Below, one piece after another: positions 35,187-44,210 of a DNA stretch of 64,000 bases. Below the pieces are notes generated by a model, which was not told the origin of the DNA, did no database searches, and was given only the letters and a program-made list of their open reading frames with translations. The stretch covers positions 737,501 to 801,500 of the forward strand of contig NZ_LT853882.1 in NCBI RefSeq assembly GCF_900183975.1, in the 5' to 3' direction. The translations under genes and the position numbers were made by a program. Each line of letters starts with the position of its first letter. Position 1 is the first letter of the stretch. The DNA comes from Xanthomonas fragariae (GTDB lineage: Bacteria > Pseudomonadota > Gammaproteobacteria > Xanthomonadales > Xanthomonadaceae).

Positions 35187-37220
35187 GTGGCCCCCGATTT
35201 GAGCACCTCGACCCCCAGTCCCGACCCGGCCACTGGCCTTCCCGCGGCTATCGCGCAGCCATTCCTAGACCAGGGGATGTACCACGAGATTTTCCATAAC
35301 GTAGACGCAGGTTTCTGCGTCATCGACATGGTGTTCGAGGGCGACCAGGCGGTCGATTACGTCATTCGCATGACCAATGGCGCGTTTGAGCGCTATACCG
35401 GTCTGTCCAACGTGGTGAATGTGTCTATCCGCGGCATGCTCGCCGAGCATGAGCAGGAGTGGTTCGACCGCTACGGCCATGTCGCGCGCACCGGTAATCG
35501 CATCCACTTCGAAATGCAGGCCAGGGCGCTGCGCCGCTGGTATTCGGTAGATGCGTTCCGGGTCGGAGAACCGGACCAAGCGCGGGTCGCGGTGCTGTTC
35601 ATGGACATCACCGAGCGCAAACGCGTCGAGCGCGAACTGGCCGAGAGCGAAGCGCGTTTCAGCGCGCTGGCCGACGGCCTACCGATGCCGGTGTGGGTGC
35701 TGGACGCGCAAGGCGTGGTGCGTTTCGTCAACAGCGCCTATGGTGAATTCTTTGGTCTGGATATTTCCAGCGGCACGGTATCGGCGTGGAGCGAGTTGCT
35801 GCATCCCGACGACTTGCCGATTTTCCAGTTCGAACTTGCCGCTTCACTGGAAGAACAACGCGGCCTGCGTGCGCTGGTGCGCGCACGTCGCCACGATGGG
35901 CAGTGGCGCTGGATCGAAATGACCGCCACGCCGCGCTATTCGGCCGATGGCCGGTTTATCGGCCTGGCCGGTAGCAGCCCGGATGTGACCGAGCAGCGCG
36001 AAATCGAACTGGCGCGCGAGCAATTGCTTGAATCGGAGCGCAGCGCGCGCAGCGAAGCTGAGAGCATGGCGCGGCTGAAGGACGAATTCCTGGCTACGCT
36101 ATCGCATGAATTGCGCACGCCGCTGACCACGATCCTGGGTTGGAGCGAATTGCTGCTGCAGCGGGTCGAAGAGGGCCATCCCAACTACAAGGGCCTGTCG
36201 GTGATCGCCAGCAGCGCACGTGCGCAGAAGCGGCTGATTTCGGACATGCTCGATCTTAGTAGCATGCTGCTGGGCAAGGTGCAGCTGGAAGTCGAATCGC
36301 TGGATCTGGCCGAGCAGGTGCGCGAAGCCTTGACCACCCAGGAACTGGCGGCCGAAGGCAAGGACCAGGTGCTGGAGTTGCATGTGCCGTCCACGCCCTG
36401 CCTGGTGCTCGGCGACGCCACGCGCCTGCAGCAGGTGCTGTGGAATCTACTTTCCAACGCAATCAAGTTCACCCCGGCGCACGGCCGTATTGACGTCAGC
36501 ATCGAACGCGACGACGGCCATCTGCTGGTGGCCGTGCGCGATTCCGGCGACGGCATTGCGGCCGAATTCCTGCCGCATCTGTTCGGGCGTTTTCGCCAGG
36601 CCGATGGCACCACCACGCGCCAGCACGGCGGCTTGGGTCTGGGCCTTGCGATCGTGCAGCAGCTGGTGGAAATGCACGGTGGCCAGGTCGGTGCGACCAG
36701 TGGCGGCCGCGGCAAGGGCGCGACATTCACCGTGCGCCTGCCCGAACATATTCCCGACCAGGCCAAACGCCCGCGACGCGAACTGCGGCGGCGCCTGATG
36801 TCCGAGCAGATCGTCGAAGCGCGCGCGCTCAACGGCCTTCGTCTGCTGGCGGTTGAAGATCAGCCGGACATGCTCGATTATCTACGCCGTCTGCTCGAAG
36901 AGCAGGGCGCCGAAGTGATCACTGCCGGCAGTGCTACCGATGCGTTGGCGCTGATCGATCATCGCGGTTACGCACGCTTCGATCTGATCCTCACCGATAT
37001 CGGCATGCCGGGCATGGATGGCTATGGGTTGATCCGTACCGTGCGCGAAAACATGGGTCTGGATGCCACTGCACTACCGGCTGTGGCAGTGACCGCGCTA
37101 GCCCGCGACGATGATCGCAAGCGGGCGCTGGACTCTGGCTTTCAAGAGCATCTGGCCAAGCCGTATAGCGTGGCGCAGTTGGTCACCGCAGTGCGTGCAG
37201 CGCGCGAATCGGTGGAGTGA
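35187..37220 (+). CDS. Hybrid sensor histidine kinase/response regulator with two PAS domains
   Basis: A 677-aa soluble hybrid kinase. PAS 1 is at ~30-145 (YHEIFHNVDAGFCVIDMVFEG, VAVLFMDITERKR) and PAS 2 at ~150-275 (RFSALADGLPMPVWVLDAQG, GSSPDVTEQREIE). HisKA has the phospho-His in FLATLSHELRTPLTTILGW (~307). HATPase_c follows, with N box QVLWNLLSNAIKF, G boxes RDSGDGI and GGLGLGLAI. The C-terminal receiver domain (~550-670) has the phospho-Asp in FDLILTDIGMPGMDGYG and Lys in HLAKPYS. No membrane helices are seen, so it should sense a cytosolic signal. GTG 35187 is the assigned start, with ATG 35277 as an alternative. The signal and the output partner are unknown. Confidence 0.92.
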   Translation: MAPDLSTSTPSPDPATGLPAAIAQPFLDQGMYHEIFHNVDAGFCVIDMVFEGDQAVDYVIRMTNGAFERYTGLSNVVNVSIRGMLAEHEQEWFDRYGHVARTGNRIHFEMQARALRRWYSVDAFRVGEPDQARVAVLFMDITERKRVERELAESEARFSALADGLPMPVWVLDAQGVVRFVNSAYGEFFGLDISSGTVSAWSELLHPDDLPIFQFELAASLEEQRGLRALVRARRHDGQWRWIEMTATPRYSADGRFIGLAGSSPDVTEQREIELAREQLLESERSARSEAESMARLKDEFLATLSHELRTPLTTILGWSELLLQRVEEGHPNYKGLSVIASSARAQKRLISDMLDLSSMLLGKVQLEVESLDLAEQVREALTTQELAAEGKDQVLELHVPSTPCLVLGDATRLQQVLWNLLSNAIKFTPAHGRIDVSIERDDGHLLVAVRDSGDGIAAEFLPHLFGRFRQADGTTTRQHGGLGLGLAIVQQLVEMHGGQVGATSGGRGKGATFTVRLPEHIPDQAKRPRRELRRRLMSEQIVEARALNGLRLLAVEDQPDMLDYLRRLLEEQGAEVITAGSATDALALIDHRGYARFDLILTDIGMPGMDGYGLIRTVRENMGLDATALPAVAVTALARDDDRKRALDSGFQEHLAKPYSVAQLVTAVRAARESVE

Positions 37221-37334
37221 TGCACGTGCGGCGCGAATGCCGCGCAATTGCAGGTACAGCATAAACACGCAGTTTGCTGCGTCTTTCACGCACACTGGCC
37301 TAGCGTGGCACGCTCCTGTGGTGGAGATGTCACG

Positions 37335-37643
37335 ATGCCGAAATACGCCCCGCATGTTTATTCGGAACAGGTACAGATCGCCACGCTTGAGCACTGGGTG
37401 TCCTTGCTCGATGGACAGGAACGCGTGCGCATCGAACTCGATGACGGCAGCATGATCAGCGGCACGGTTGCAGTGCGTCCGAGTATCCAGACCTATCTCG
37501 ATGATCAGGACAACGAAGGCTTGAACGGGCAACTGCGTCTGGATCAACTGGATGCCTCGCAGGAGCCGCAGTGGATCTGGATGGATCGGATTGTGGCGGT
37601 GCACCAGCTGTTGTTGGGAGCCGATCCGCAAGTCATGCCTTGA
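37335..37643 (+). CDS. DUF3247 family protein
   Basis: A 102-aa protein, MPKYAPHVYSEQVQIATLEH, then RVRIELDDGSMISGTVAVRP and WIWMDRIVAVHQL. It matches the DUF3247 family, small proteins common in Xanthomonadaceae. The fold is likely an SH3-like barrel, judging from the alternating beta pattern. ATG 37335 is the family start; the upstream extension from 37248 is not protein-like. The function is unknown. Confidence 0.88.
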   Translation: MPKYAPHVYSEQVQIATLEHWVSLLDGQERVRIELDDGSMISGTVAVRPSIQTYLDDQDNEGLNGQLRLDQLDASQEPQWIWMDRIVAVHQLLLGADPQVMP

Positions 37644-37730
37644 GGCCGGTGTGTTGACGGTGTGTTTACTTCTCACCGTCGTGCTGTCGGCATGATGACC
37701 GACTGTCGCAACCGTTCAGGATTCCTCGCA

Positions 37731-39068
37731 ATGAATGCACCCGTGTTGAAGTTCGCTCGCTGGCCGCTGTCGTTGATGGTTGTCGCCTTTCTTGCCGCGT
37801 GCGGCGATACCGCCACGCTGGCCATCGAACAGGGTACCGGGCCAAATCCGCAATTACCCCAGCCGGTCAAACGTGTGATCCCTACTGTCAAGGTGGCGCC
37901 GGTCAAGCGCTGGGCCGCAAACGCCAAGCCCATCGCTGCCGATGATCTGCAGGTCAACGCTTTTGCCCTCGACCTGGATCACCCGCGCTGGCTATATGTG
38001 CTGCCCAATGGCGATGTGTTGGTGGCCGAGACCGCCGAGCCGCCGAAGCCGGAAGGTGCCGAAGGCGACAGCGGTCTGCGCAAGAAAGTGCAGGGCGCGA
38101 TGATGAAAAAGGCCGGCGCCGTGGTGCCCAGCGCCAACCGCATCACCTTGTTGCGCGATGTCGATGGCGACGGCGTTGCCGAGGTGCGCACGCAATTCAT
38201 CAGCGGCCTATTTTCGCCGTTCGGCATGGCGCTGGTCGGTGATCGTTTCTATGTCGCCAATGCCGATGCGCTGGTGAGCTTTCCCTACAAGCCCGGCGAT
38301 ACGCATATCACCGCCAAGCCGACGCTTGTGGCCAATCTACCCGGCGGCCTCAACCATCATTGGACCAAGTCGCTGCTGGCCAGCCCGGACGGCAGCAAAC
38401 TGTACGTGGGCGTCGGCTCCAACAGCAACGTGGCCGAGAACGGCATGGAGGCCGAACTCAACCGCGCGGCGATCCTGGAGATCGACCCGGCCACCGGCAG
38501 CAGCCGCGTATTCGCCAGCGGCTTGCGCAATCCGGTTGGCACTGCATGGGAGCCGCAGAGTAAATCGCTGTGGGTGGTGGTCAACGAGCGCGATGAAATT
38601 GGCAGCGACCTGGTGCCGGACTACTTGACCTCGGTGCGCGACGGCGGCTTTTATGGTTGGCCGTACAGCTATTACGGCCAACACGTGGACGAGCGGGTCA
38701 AACCGCAAAACGCCGAGCTGGTGGCCAAGGCAATCAAGCCCGATTACGCGCTGGGCCCGCACACCGCCTCGCTCGGTTTGACGTTCGCCAGAGGCAGCTT
38801 GCTGCCGGAACGTTTCCGCCAGGGCGCCTTTATCGGCCAGCACGGCTCATGGAATCGCGATCCGCCCAGCGGCTACAAAGTACTGTTCGTCCCGTTCGTC
38901 GATGGCAAGCCCAGCGGTACGCCGATCACGGTACTTGATGGATTTCTGGATGCCGAAGGCAATGCCCAGGGACGTCCGATAGGCGTCTTGCCTGACAACA
39001 GCGGCGCGCTGCTGGTAGCCGATGACGTGGGCAATGTGATCTGGCGCGTGACGCCGAAAACGCGCTGA
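37731..39068 (+). CDS. PQQ/sorbosone-dehydrogenase-like lipoprotein
   Basis: A 445-aa lipoprotein. The signal ends in a lipobox ([10 protein letters not shown]). The rest is a six-bladed beta-propeller of the GSDH/YliI (sorbosone dehydrogenase, L-sorbosone-like) type. Typical segments are [83 protein letters not shown] and [15 protein letters not shown]. Such proteins bind PQQ and oxidise sugars or aldehydes in the periplasm; the substrate here is unknown. ATG 37731 is chosen so that the signal peptide is N-terminal. Confidence 0.88.
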   Translation: MNAPVLKFARWPLSLMVVAFLAACGDTATLAIEQGTGPNPQLPQPVKRVIPTVKVAPVKRWAANAKPIAADDLQVNAFALDLDHPRWLYVLPNGDVLVAETAEPPKPEGAEGDSGLRKKVQGAMMKKAGAVVPSANRITLLRDVDGDGVAEVRTQFISGLFSPFGMALVGDRFYVANADALVSFPYKPGDTHITAKPTLVANLPGGLNHHWTKSLLASPDGSKLYVGVGSNSNVAENGMEAELNRAAILEIDPATGSSRVFASGLRNPVGTAWEPQSKSLWVVVNERDEIGSDLVPDYLTSVRDGGFYGWPYSYYGQHVDERVKPQNAELVAKAIKPDYALGPHTASLGLTFARGSLLPERFRQGAFIGQHGSWNRDPPSGYKVLFVPFVDGKPSGTPITVLDGFLDAEGNAQGRPIGVLPDNSGALLVADDVGNVIWRVTPKTR

Positions 39069-39224
39069 GCGCGGCTGGCACACGCACTGGGCAAGTGTGT
39101 CCAGTGAGTCTGAGCGAGGTTGCCGGTGAGAGCTCAGGACTGCGATGCGTGCCTGCTGCGAGCGCTCATCGGCTGGGTCGCGTAGCAGACGCGTCACTCG
39201 CTGAAGGCACGCATTCGAACAACG

Positions 39225-39252
39225 AAAAACCGGTCGTATACCCGGTTTTTTC
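39225..39252. terminator. Bidirectional rho-independent terminator
   Basis: The hairpin AAAAACCGG / CCGGTTTTTT with an 8-nt loop lies between the convergent lipoprotein gene and the 86-aa gene. A- and T-runs on both sides allow it to act in either direction. Confidence 0.85.
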
Positions 39253-39289
39253 ACATACGTCGCTTATGTGCATCTGTGAGGCAAGCCAA

Positions 39290-39550
39290 TCAACGCGGCG
39301 CCTCTGGCGATGCGCTGAAGCGGCGTGCATATCCGCGCTCTTCGGTAATGCGGCTGATATCGTCGTCAGCCATTTCCGGTGCGCCGTAGACCGCGTAGGC
39401 CACGCTGCCGTTTTCGCGCTCGCCCACCTGATGCAGGCGGTAGCGGGGCCGGCCGGCCCCGGTGTTTTCGGGGTAGTGCATCGGTGGCGGCGTGTCGTCC
39501 AGATCCATTTCGCTGTTATCGACAACTCCACCCACGAATAGGGCTCGCAT
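39290..39550 (-). CDS. Uncharacterised small protein
   Basis: An 86-aa product, MRALFVGGVVDNSEMDLDDTP followed by HYPENTGAGRPRYRLHQVGE and VAYAVYGAPEMADDDISR, with a basic end. The pattern resembles small phage- or plasmid-like hypothetical proteins conserved in Xanthomonas, but no family is recognised. It is convergent with the lipoprotein gene and shares its terminator. Confidence 0.6.
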   Translation of the reverse strand: MRALFVGGVVDNSEMDLDDTPPPMHYPENTGAGRPRYRLHQVGERENGSVAYAVYGAPEMADDDISRITEERGYARRFSASPEAPR

Positions 39551-39717
39551 CGCGTCTCTCCGGTGTGGGGGCTGATTTCAGCCTAGGTGGGCGGATGTTG
39601 CGTACGCATCAATAGTCCGTACAGGCATTGGAAGACATTCGGCTGGAGTCCCTAAAGTCGACAAACCCCTCCTTTCCTTTTGACGGCGCGGCGGGCAACC
39701 GGCAGCGGTCCCTTACA

Positions 39718-40815
39718 ATGGCGGCCTGTTCCTTACCCGATGATGTGATGGCTGGCCCGCACGATGCCCCGCTTCAAGCCCTGTTCCTGCCCTTCGCCCA
39801 AAGCGTGCTGCCGTGGCCCCAGGGGCCGGTGCTGTTCCTGCGCGCGCGCGACGGTTTCCCGTTGCGCGAGCGGGCCACTGCCGACACGCTGACCTGCGAG
39901 CAGAGCTTTCGCCCATTCGCCGAGGCGCTGGAGCGCAGCGGTTGGACCGTGCGCGAAGAGAGCGAGATCGAGGCCGACAGCACGCGCTACGCGTTGGTAC
40001 TGGTGTTGCCGCCGCGTCAGCGCGAAGAAGCGCGTGCGCTGTTTGCGCGTGCAGTGGCGCTGACCGCGCCGGGTGGCCGGGTGGTCGCCTGCCAGTCCAA
40101 CAACGAGGGCGCGCGCTCAGGCGAAGCTGATCTGCGCCAGCTCACCGGCTTGGCCGGCAGCCTGACCAAGCATCACTGCCGCACCTCTTGGAGCCTGCCG
40201 CTACCTGCCGACACCGATGTCGCGCTGCAGGCGCGCTGGGCGGTGCTGGATGCGCCACGCAAGATTCTGGATGGGCGCTTCATCAGCCGGCCCGGCGTGT
40301 TTGCCTGGGACCGCATCGATCCTGCATCCGCCTTGCTCGTCGAGCATCTGCCGGCCACGCTGGCCGGGCATGGTGCCGATCTGGGCGCAGGCTTCGGCTA
40401 TCTGTCGGCCGAAGTGCTTGCACGCTGCCCCAAGATCACTGCGCTGGATCTGTATGAGGCCGAGGCGCGTGCGTTGACGCTTGCGCAGCGCAATCTGCAG
40501 GACATCGCGCATCCGGCGCAGCTGCAATACCACTGGCGCGACGTCACCGCCGGCCTGGTGGCGCAGTACGACTTCATCGTCAGCAATCCGCCGTTCCACA
40601 CGCCCTCGCGTGCGGACCGCCCGGATATCGGTCGGCGCTTCATTTCCGCGGCAGCGCAGGCGTTGCGCCCCGGAGGGCAGCTGTTGTTGGTTGCCAATCG
40701 GCATCTGCCGTACGAAAAAGTGCTCAACGAAGGTTTCGGCCAGGTGCGTGTGGCCGCCGAGCGCGACGGTTTCAAGCTGATCTTTGCCACACGCGGCCGT
40801 GGAGCGCACGTATGA
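39718..40815 (+). CDS. rsmC: 16S rRNA (guanine1207-N2)-methyltransferase
   Basis: A 365-aa enzyme methylating G1207 of 16S rRNA in the 30S subunit with SAM. The C-terminal half is a class I methyltransferase domain: GADLGAGFGYLSAEVL (motif I), ITALDLYEAEARAL (motif II) and the N-x-PPF catalytic motif in FIVSNPPFHTPSRAD. The N-terminal half is the RsmC-type inactive methyltransferase-like domain. ATG 39748 is an equally possible start, giving MAGPHDAPLQ. It overlaps rsuA by 4 nt. Confidence 0.9.
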   Translation: MAACSLPDDVMAGPHDAPLQALFLPFAQSVLPWPQGPVLFLRARDGFPLRERATADTLTCEQSFRPFAEALERSGWTVREESEIEADSTRYALVLVLPPRQREEARALFARAVALTAPGGRVVACQSNNEGARSGEADLRQLTGLAGSLTKHHCRTSWSLPLPADTDVALQARWAVLDAPRKILDGRFISRPGVFAWDRIDPASALLVEHLPATLAGHGADLGAGFGYLSAEVLARCPKITALDLYEAEARALTLAQRNLQDIAHPAQLQYHWRDVTAGLVAQYDFIVSNPPFHTPSRADRPDIGRRFISAAAQALRPGGQLLLVANRHLPYEKVLNEGFGQVRVAAERDGFKLIFATRGRGAHV

Positions 40816-41522
40816 AGCTGGTCAAGCACATTGCCAATCTCGGCTATGGCAGCCGCAAGCAGGTCACCCAGCTGTTCCGCCAGGGCGCAGTCACCGATGT
40901 GCAGGGTGAGGTGTTGTATGCCGACGACCAGGTGGAGCACGACGCGATCCGCATCGACCGCGAGCCACTCGATCCGCCACCGGGTTTCAGCCTGCTGCTG
41001 CACAAACCCAGCGGCTACACCTGCTCGACCAAGGACACCGGCCGGCTGATCTACGAACTGCTGCCAACGCGCTTCCGTTCGCGTGCGCCGGTACTGGCGC
41101 CGGTGGGGCGGCTGGATCGCGAGACCAGCGGCATGCTGCTGATGACCGACGACGGCGCGCTGTTGCACCGGATCATTTCGCCCAAATCCGCGCTGGACAA
41201 GGTCTATGAGATCACGCTGGCCGACGATTTGCGTGGCGATGAAGCCGCGCTGTTTTCCAGCGGCACGCTGCTGTTAGAAGGCGAAACCAAACCACTGCTG
41301 CCGGCCGAACTGGAAGTGCTCGGCCCACGTCAGGCACGCTTGACCTTGCACGAGGGCCGCTACCATCAGGTGCGGCGTATGTTCGCTGCCGCCGGCAATC
41401 ATGTGGCGGCGCTGCACCGCAGCCGTATCAGAGGGCTATCGCTGGATGCGCTGCCATCGGGGCAGTGGCGCGCGTTGGAAGCAAGCGATCTGGAAGTGTT
41501 GTTCGGGCCGTCTATATTCTAA
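40812..41522 (+). CDS. rsuA: 16S rRNA pseudouridine(516) synthase
   Basis: A 236-aa enzyme isomerising U516 of 16S rRNA. The N-terminal S4 RNA-binding domain is KLVKHIANLGYGSRKQVTQL. The catalytic Asp is in VGRLDRETSGMLLMTDDG (~100), and EGRYHQVRRMFAAAGNHV forms the conserved RsuA/RluB motif. Its ATG overlaps the rsmC stop (ATGA), so the two 16S modification enzymes are made together. RsuA is preferred over RluB/E/F because of the length and the single S4 domain followed by a short linker; RluE-like activity cannot be fully excluded. Confidence 0.88.
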   Translation: MKLVKHIANLGYGSRKQVTQLFRQGAVTDVQGEVLYADDQVEHDAIRIDREPLDPPPGFSLLLHKPSGYTCSTKDTGRLIYELLPTRFRSRAPVLAPVGRLDRETSGMLLMTDDGALLHRIISPKSALDKVYEITLADDLRGDEAALFSSGTLLLEGETKPLLPAELEVLGPRQARLTLHEGRYHQVRRMFAAAGNHVAALHRSRIRGLSLDALPSGQWRALEASDLEVLFGPSIF

Positions 41523-41637
41523 AGATCGATCCGTACAGCATGTATTTTTGATTAACCCTTGCCTCGCTCTACTTCCATAAGCTCCCTGCTCCCGAATGCT
41601 GGACTAGGGAGCCATCTCCCAAAAATAACGATAAGGA

Positions 41638-41986
41638 TTAAAATGGCTGTGTGGGATTGTCGATGTCCCCCCTGCTGGTGGGTCCCCTGAATTGATAGCC
41701 GGTTAGCTGCCAAGATCCGCCAGACTGTTGACCTTTCCACTCATAATCCCATTGTTCGAATGCACCGCCGGGAAATTCGTTGCGGATGGTTATTTTTTCG
41801 CCATTGATTCCACCGGCCGGCAGAGGGGCAGGTGGGCCCCCCGGTCCGGACTGAATGTTCATGAATCCCGATGAGGAAAAAGTGCGAGAGACGCTGAGAT
41901 TGCCAATTTTCAAAAGAGGCGGATATTTTGGAGATTGCTGTTTAATCCAGGACGCTATGAAGTTGGATTCGGTGGTTCCAGATTTA
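41638..41986 (-). pseudogene. 3' part of a split secreted-protein gene
   Basis: The reverse strand reads KSGTTESNFIASWIKQQSP and continues through IGNLSVSRTFSSSGFMNIQ, GEKITIRNEFPGGAFEQWDYE and GSWQLTGYQFRG to a stop at 41638. It is severed at 41987 by an IS. The first codon after the break joins in frame with the 5' part at 43850-43976 when the 1.86 kb of mobile DNA between them is removed (NIY then KSG). The intact protein would be about 157 aa with a signal peptide. No family is recognised. Confidence 0.7.
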
Positions 41987-42851
41987 GAGCGTCTAACAAA
42001 ACCCCTTGAATCTTGTCTCGCCGGTGGCAAAATTGCGGACATGACACGTCGCAAAGAGATCCCCATTGCGCTGTGGAAGCGCATCGAGCCGCTGATTCCG
42101 CAAGTGAAGCGTTCGCCCAAAGGTGGACGGCCGCGTATCAGTGATCAGCAAGCCCTCAACGGCATCGTCTATGTCCTGCGCACGGGCGTGCCGTGGGAAG
42201 ACCTGCCTATGGAGCTGGGTACGGCAGCGGCATGACCTGCTGGCGCCGGTTGCGTGATTGGCAGGCCGCCGGTGTGTGGCATCGTCTGCATCAGGTGTTG
42301 CTGGCCGAGCGACGTCGCGCTCAGACGCTGGACCTGAGCCGAGCTGGTCTGGACGCCGCTAGCGTAGCCTCCCCCCGGGGGGCCCATATACCGGGCCGAA
42401 CCCGACCGATCGCGGCAAACTCGGCAGCAAACGGCATCTGATCGTCGATCGCAACGGCATCCCCTTGGCGGTGTGCGTCACCGGCGCCAATCGGCACGAC
42501 TCGGTCGTGTTCGAGGAGTTGATCGACGCCTTGCCGCCAATTGGTGGCAAACCAGGGCGCCCGCGACGTTGGCCAGACAAATTGCACGCCGACAAGGCTT
42601 ACGACATCGACCGCTGTCGCGCCTTCCTCAAGCAGCGCGGCATCATTGCGCGGATCGCACGCAAGGGGATCGCGCGCAACGACCGGTTGGGCCGTCATCG
42701 CTGGGTCGTCGAGCGCACCCATGCCTGGTTCGCAGGCATGGGCAAACTGCGCATCCGCTTTGAACGCCGCATCGATCTCCACTTGGCGTTGCTCTCGCTT
42801 GCTTGCTCCATCATCTGCTTACGGTTTCTTCCCGGGTTTTGTTAGCCGCTC
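41987..42851 (+). mobile_element. IS5-family element (865 bp), transposase damaged
   Basis: Ends GAGCGTCTAACAAAACCC and the complement of the right end, GAGCGGCTAACAAAACCC, form inverted repeats; TA occurs on both flanks. The termini are close to those of the MITE-like repeats in this window (GAGTGGCTAACAAAA). The element lies inside the split secreted-protein gene. Confidence 0.85.
42041..42844 (+). pseudogene. IS5-family transposase with frameshifts
   Basis: Blocks in order are MTRRKEIPIALWKRIEPLI, YVLRTGVPWEDLPMELG, then after a 1-nt loss at ~42219 GSGMTCWRRLRDWQAAGVW. A second shift follows in a C/G-rich run at ~42370, after which come VCVTGANRHDSVVFEEL, ADKAYDID and RWVVERTHAWFAGMGKLRIRFE. 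The DDE residues are all recognisable, but no single frame or simple two-frame arrangement spans them. The element is probably dead unless complemented by a relative. Confidence 0.8.
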
Positions 42852-42862
42852 TAAGAGCCTGT

Positions 42863-43381
42863 TCACGATCTTTTGAGTAGAAGCGCCAAGAAGGCCAGAT
42901 GGATGAACTGCAAGCTGGTGTTGAGTTTGCGCTCGCAGTTCTTCCACAGCCTTCGGTTTTTCTCCAGCCAGGCAAAACTGCGCTCGACGATCCAGCGCTT
43001 GGGCATGACCTTGAAGGTGTGCAGTTCGCTGCGCTTGGCAATCTGCACCGTGAGCTGCTCGCCTAGAATCTCTCGTACGCCTTCGGCAAACGGTACTCCG
43101 GTGTAACCACTGTCGCACAGCAGGCTTTGTACATGCGTCAAGTTTGACTGACAGCGCTCCAGCGCCCGCAGCGCACCTTTGCGGTCGGTCACCTCCGCCG
43201 TCGTCACCGCGATGGCATGGGGCAACCCCTGGGTATCAACAGCGATATGCCGCTTGATGCCCGACACCTTTTTGCCCGCGTCATATCCCTTTTGCCCGGC
43301 TGTGTCCGTGTTCTTGACGCTCTGCGCGTCCACGATCAAGAACCTGCTGAAGATGTTGCGCTCCTGTTTCTGGCGGGCCAC
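42863..43381 (-). CDS. IS5-family transposase OrfB (catalytic part), copy 2
   Basis: Same as the frame at 19935-20453, with intact DDE motifs (LIVDAQSVKNT, LLCDSGYTGV, RWIVERSFAW). It is read with OrfA through a frameshift near the A6 tract. The single visible change is LRALER for LQALER. Confidence 0.85.
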   Translation of the reverse strand: MARQKQERNIFSRFLIVDAQSVKNTDTAGQKGYDAGKKVSGIKRHIAVDTQGLPHAIAVTTAEVTDRKGALRALERCQSNLTHVQSLLCDSGYTGVPFAEGVREILGEQLTVQIAKRSELHTFKVMPKRWIVERSFAWLEKNRRLWKNCERKLNTSLQFIHLAFLALLLKRS

Positions 43382-43661
43382 GCCAACCTGATTTTTTGAG
43401 CGCCCGCTCCAGCAGGCTCACTCCTTCATCGTCGCACTCGCCCCACTTGGCAAAGTACGCGTGCACGGTCCGCCACTTCGGAAAGTCGCTGGGTAGCGCT
43501 CGCCATTGGCAACCGGTTCGCAGCACGTACAACACTGCGCACCACACCTCATACATATCCACTCGGCGTGGCTTGGTGCGCTTGCGCGCTTGTTCCAGGA
43601 TCGGGAGGATGTGTTCGAAACGCTCCCGGCTCATGTCGCTCGGATAGGTTTTTTGGCGCAT
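43281..43661 (-). CDS. IS5-family transposase OrfA, copy 2
   Basis: Same as 19655-20035; one substitution is visible (AKWGECDDE against AKWSECDDE in the first copy). It supplies the N-terminal part of the transposase. The start MRQKTYPSDMS corresponds to the complement of 43659-43661. Confidence 0.8.
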   Translation of the reverse strand: MRQKTYPSDMSRERFEHILPILEQARKRTKPRRVDMYEVWCAVLYVLRTGCQWRALPSDFPKWRTVHAYFAKWGECDDEGVSLLERALKKSGWRGPPETGAQHLQQVLDRGRAERQEHGHSRAKGI

Positions 43662-43705
43662 CCGCAGAGTCTGCACCAATCAGGAAAGATCGTGAACAGG
43701 CTCTT

Positions 43706-43849
43706 AGAGTGGCTAACAAAAACTACCGCGCACTCGCCGTGCGGGCGCGGCCGGTGCTCGGAATCGGCGTGTACCACTTGTACACTGCGAATCCTTCGCG
43801 CCGTGCGCACCCACTTGGCGACTGCTCGCTACGTTTTGTTAGCCACTCT
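43706..43849. repeat. MITE-like repeat, copy D (best preserved)
   Basis: This 144-bp element has perfect 16-bp terminal inverted repeats, AGAGTGGCTAACAAAA and TTTTGTTAGCCACTCT, and no coding capacity. An internal partial palindrome, GTGTACCACTTGTACAC, lies at its centre. It sits against the 849-bp IS and interrupts the secreted-protein gene. Its terminus provides the in-frame TAA that ends the 5' fragment. It serves as the reference for copies A, B, C and E. Confidence 0.88.
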
Positions 43850-43976
43850 CATAAATATTTTTTTGAGTGGTGACCGACGTCGAGGAAACGATGTCGCCGC
43901 GATTGCTCTGGCCGTATACAGTGCTCGACATGCCTGACATTAGGGTCAAGATCGCAGCCAATGTTGTGAATTTCAC
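43839..43976 (-). pseudogene. 5' part of a split secreted-protein gene
   Basis: GTG 43976 with AGGA upstream starts MKFTTLAAILTLMSGMS, a signal peptide cleaved near VYGQ, followed by SNRGDIVSSTSVTTQKNIY. After about 42 codons the frame enters MITE copy D, where GGC TAA terminates it. The rest of the gene is at 41638-41986. This is a strong case for disruption by stacked insertions. The fragment and its upstream DNA are AT-rich compared with the surroundings. Confidence 0.72.
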
Positions 43977-44033
43977 TTCAATCCTGTTGTCGAAACCAGC
44001 TCATTTTTGCTGCAATCGACTCTTGCATCGCCT

Positions 44034-44085
44034 TTGACAATTGTCAACAGAATGCTGATGCTATTGAAAATTTATATTTCAATAG
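44034..44085. promoter_or_regulatory. Two palindromes upstream of the split gene
   Basis: TTGACAATTGTCAA (44034-44047) is a perfect 14-bp palindrome. CTATTGAAA and TTTCAATAG (44061-44069 and 44077-44085) form a 9-bp inverted repeat with a 7-nt centre. Both lie in an AT-rich stretch 60-110 nt upstream of the secreted-protein start on the reverse strand. They could be operators or, for the second, a transcript hairpin; this is inferred from position and symmetry only. Confidence 0.5.
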
Positions 44086-44210
44086 TGTATATAAAATGTG
44101 GGTCCTATAATATAAAGCTTGGTGCGCCATCGAGGCGCGGATGATTCATTCCAGTCGCGCACCCAGTTGTTTTAGGTCGAGCCCACGTTGGGGCTTCTAC
44201 AACAAATGCT

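Larger units (their letters stand above)
42855..43703 (-). mobile_element. IS5-family element, copy 2 (849 bp), inverted
   Basis: This is the same element as 19613-20461 in opposite orientation, with identical length and ends (GAGCCTGTTCACGATCTTT on both sides here). It lies between the damaged IS and MITE copy D. The flanks are TAA on the left and TTA on the right. They are not a direct repeat, which suggests insertion into the end of a neighbouring element or later rearrangement. Confidence 0.9.

Noticed and set aside
42855..43703. A clean target duplication for the second 849-bp IS
   Set aside because: The flanks are TAA and TTA, which are not a direct repeat. The insertion history here cannot be read with certainty.
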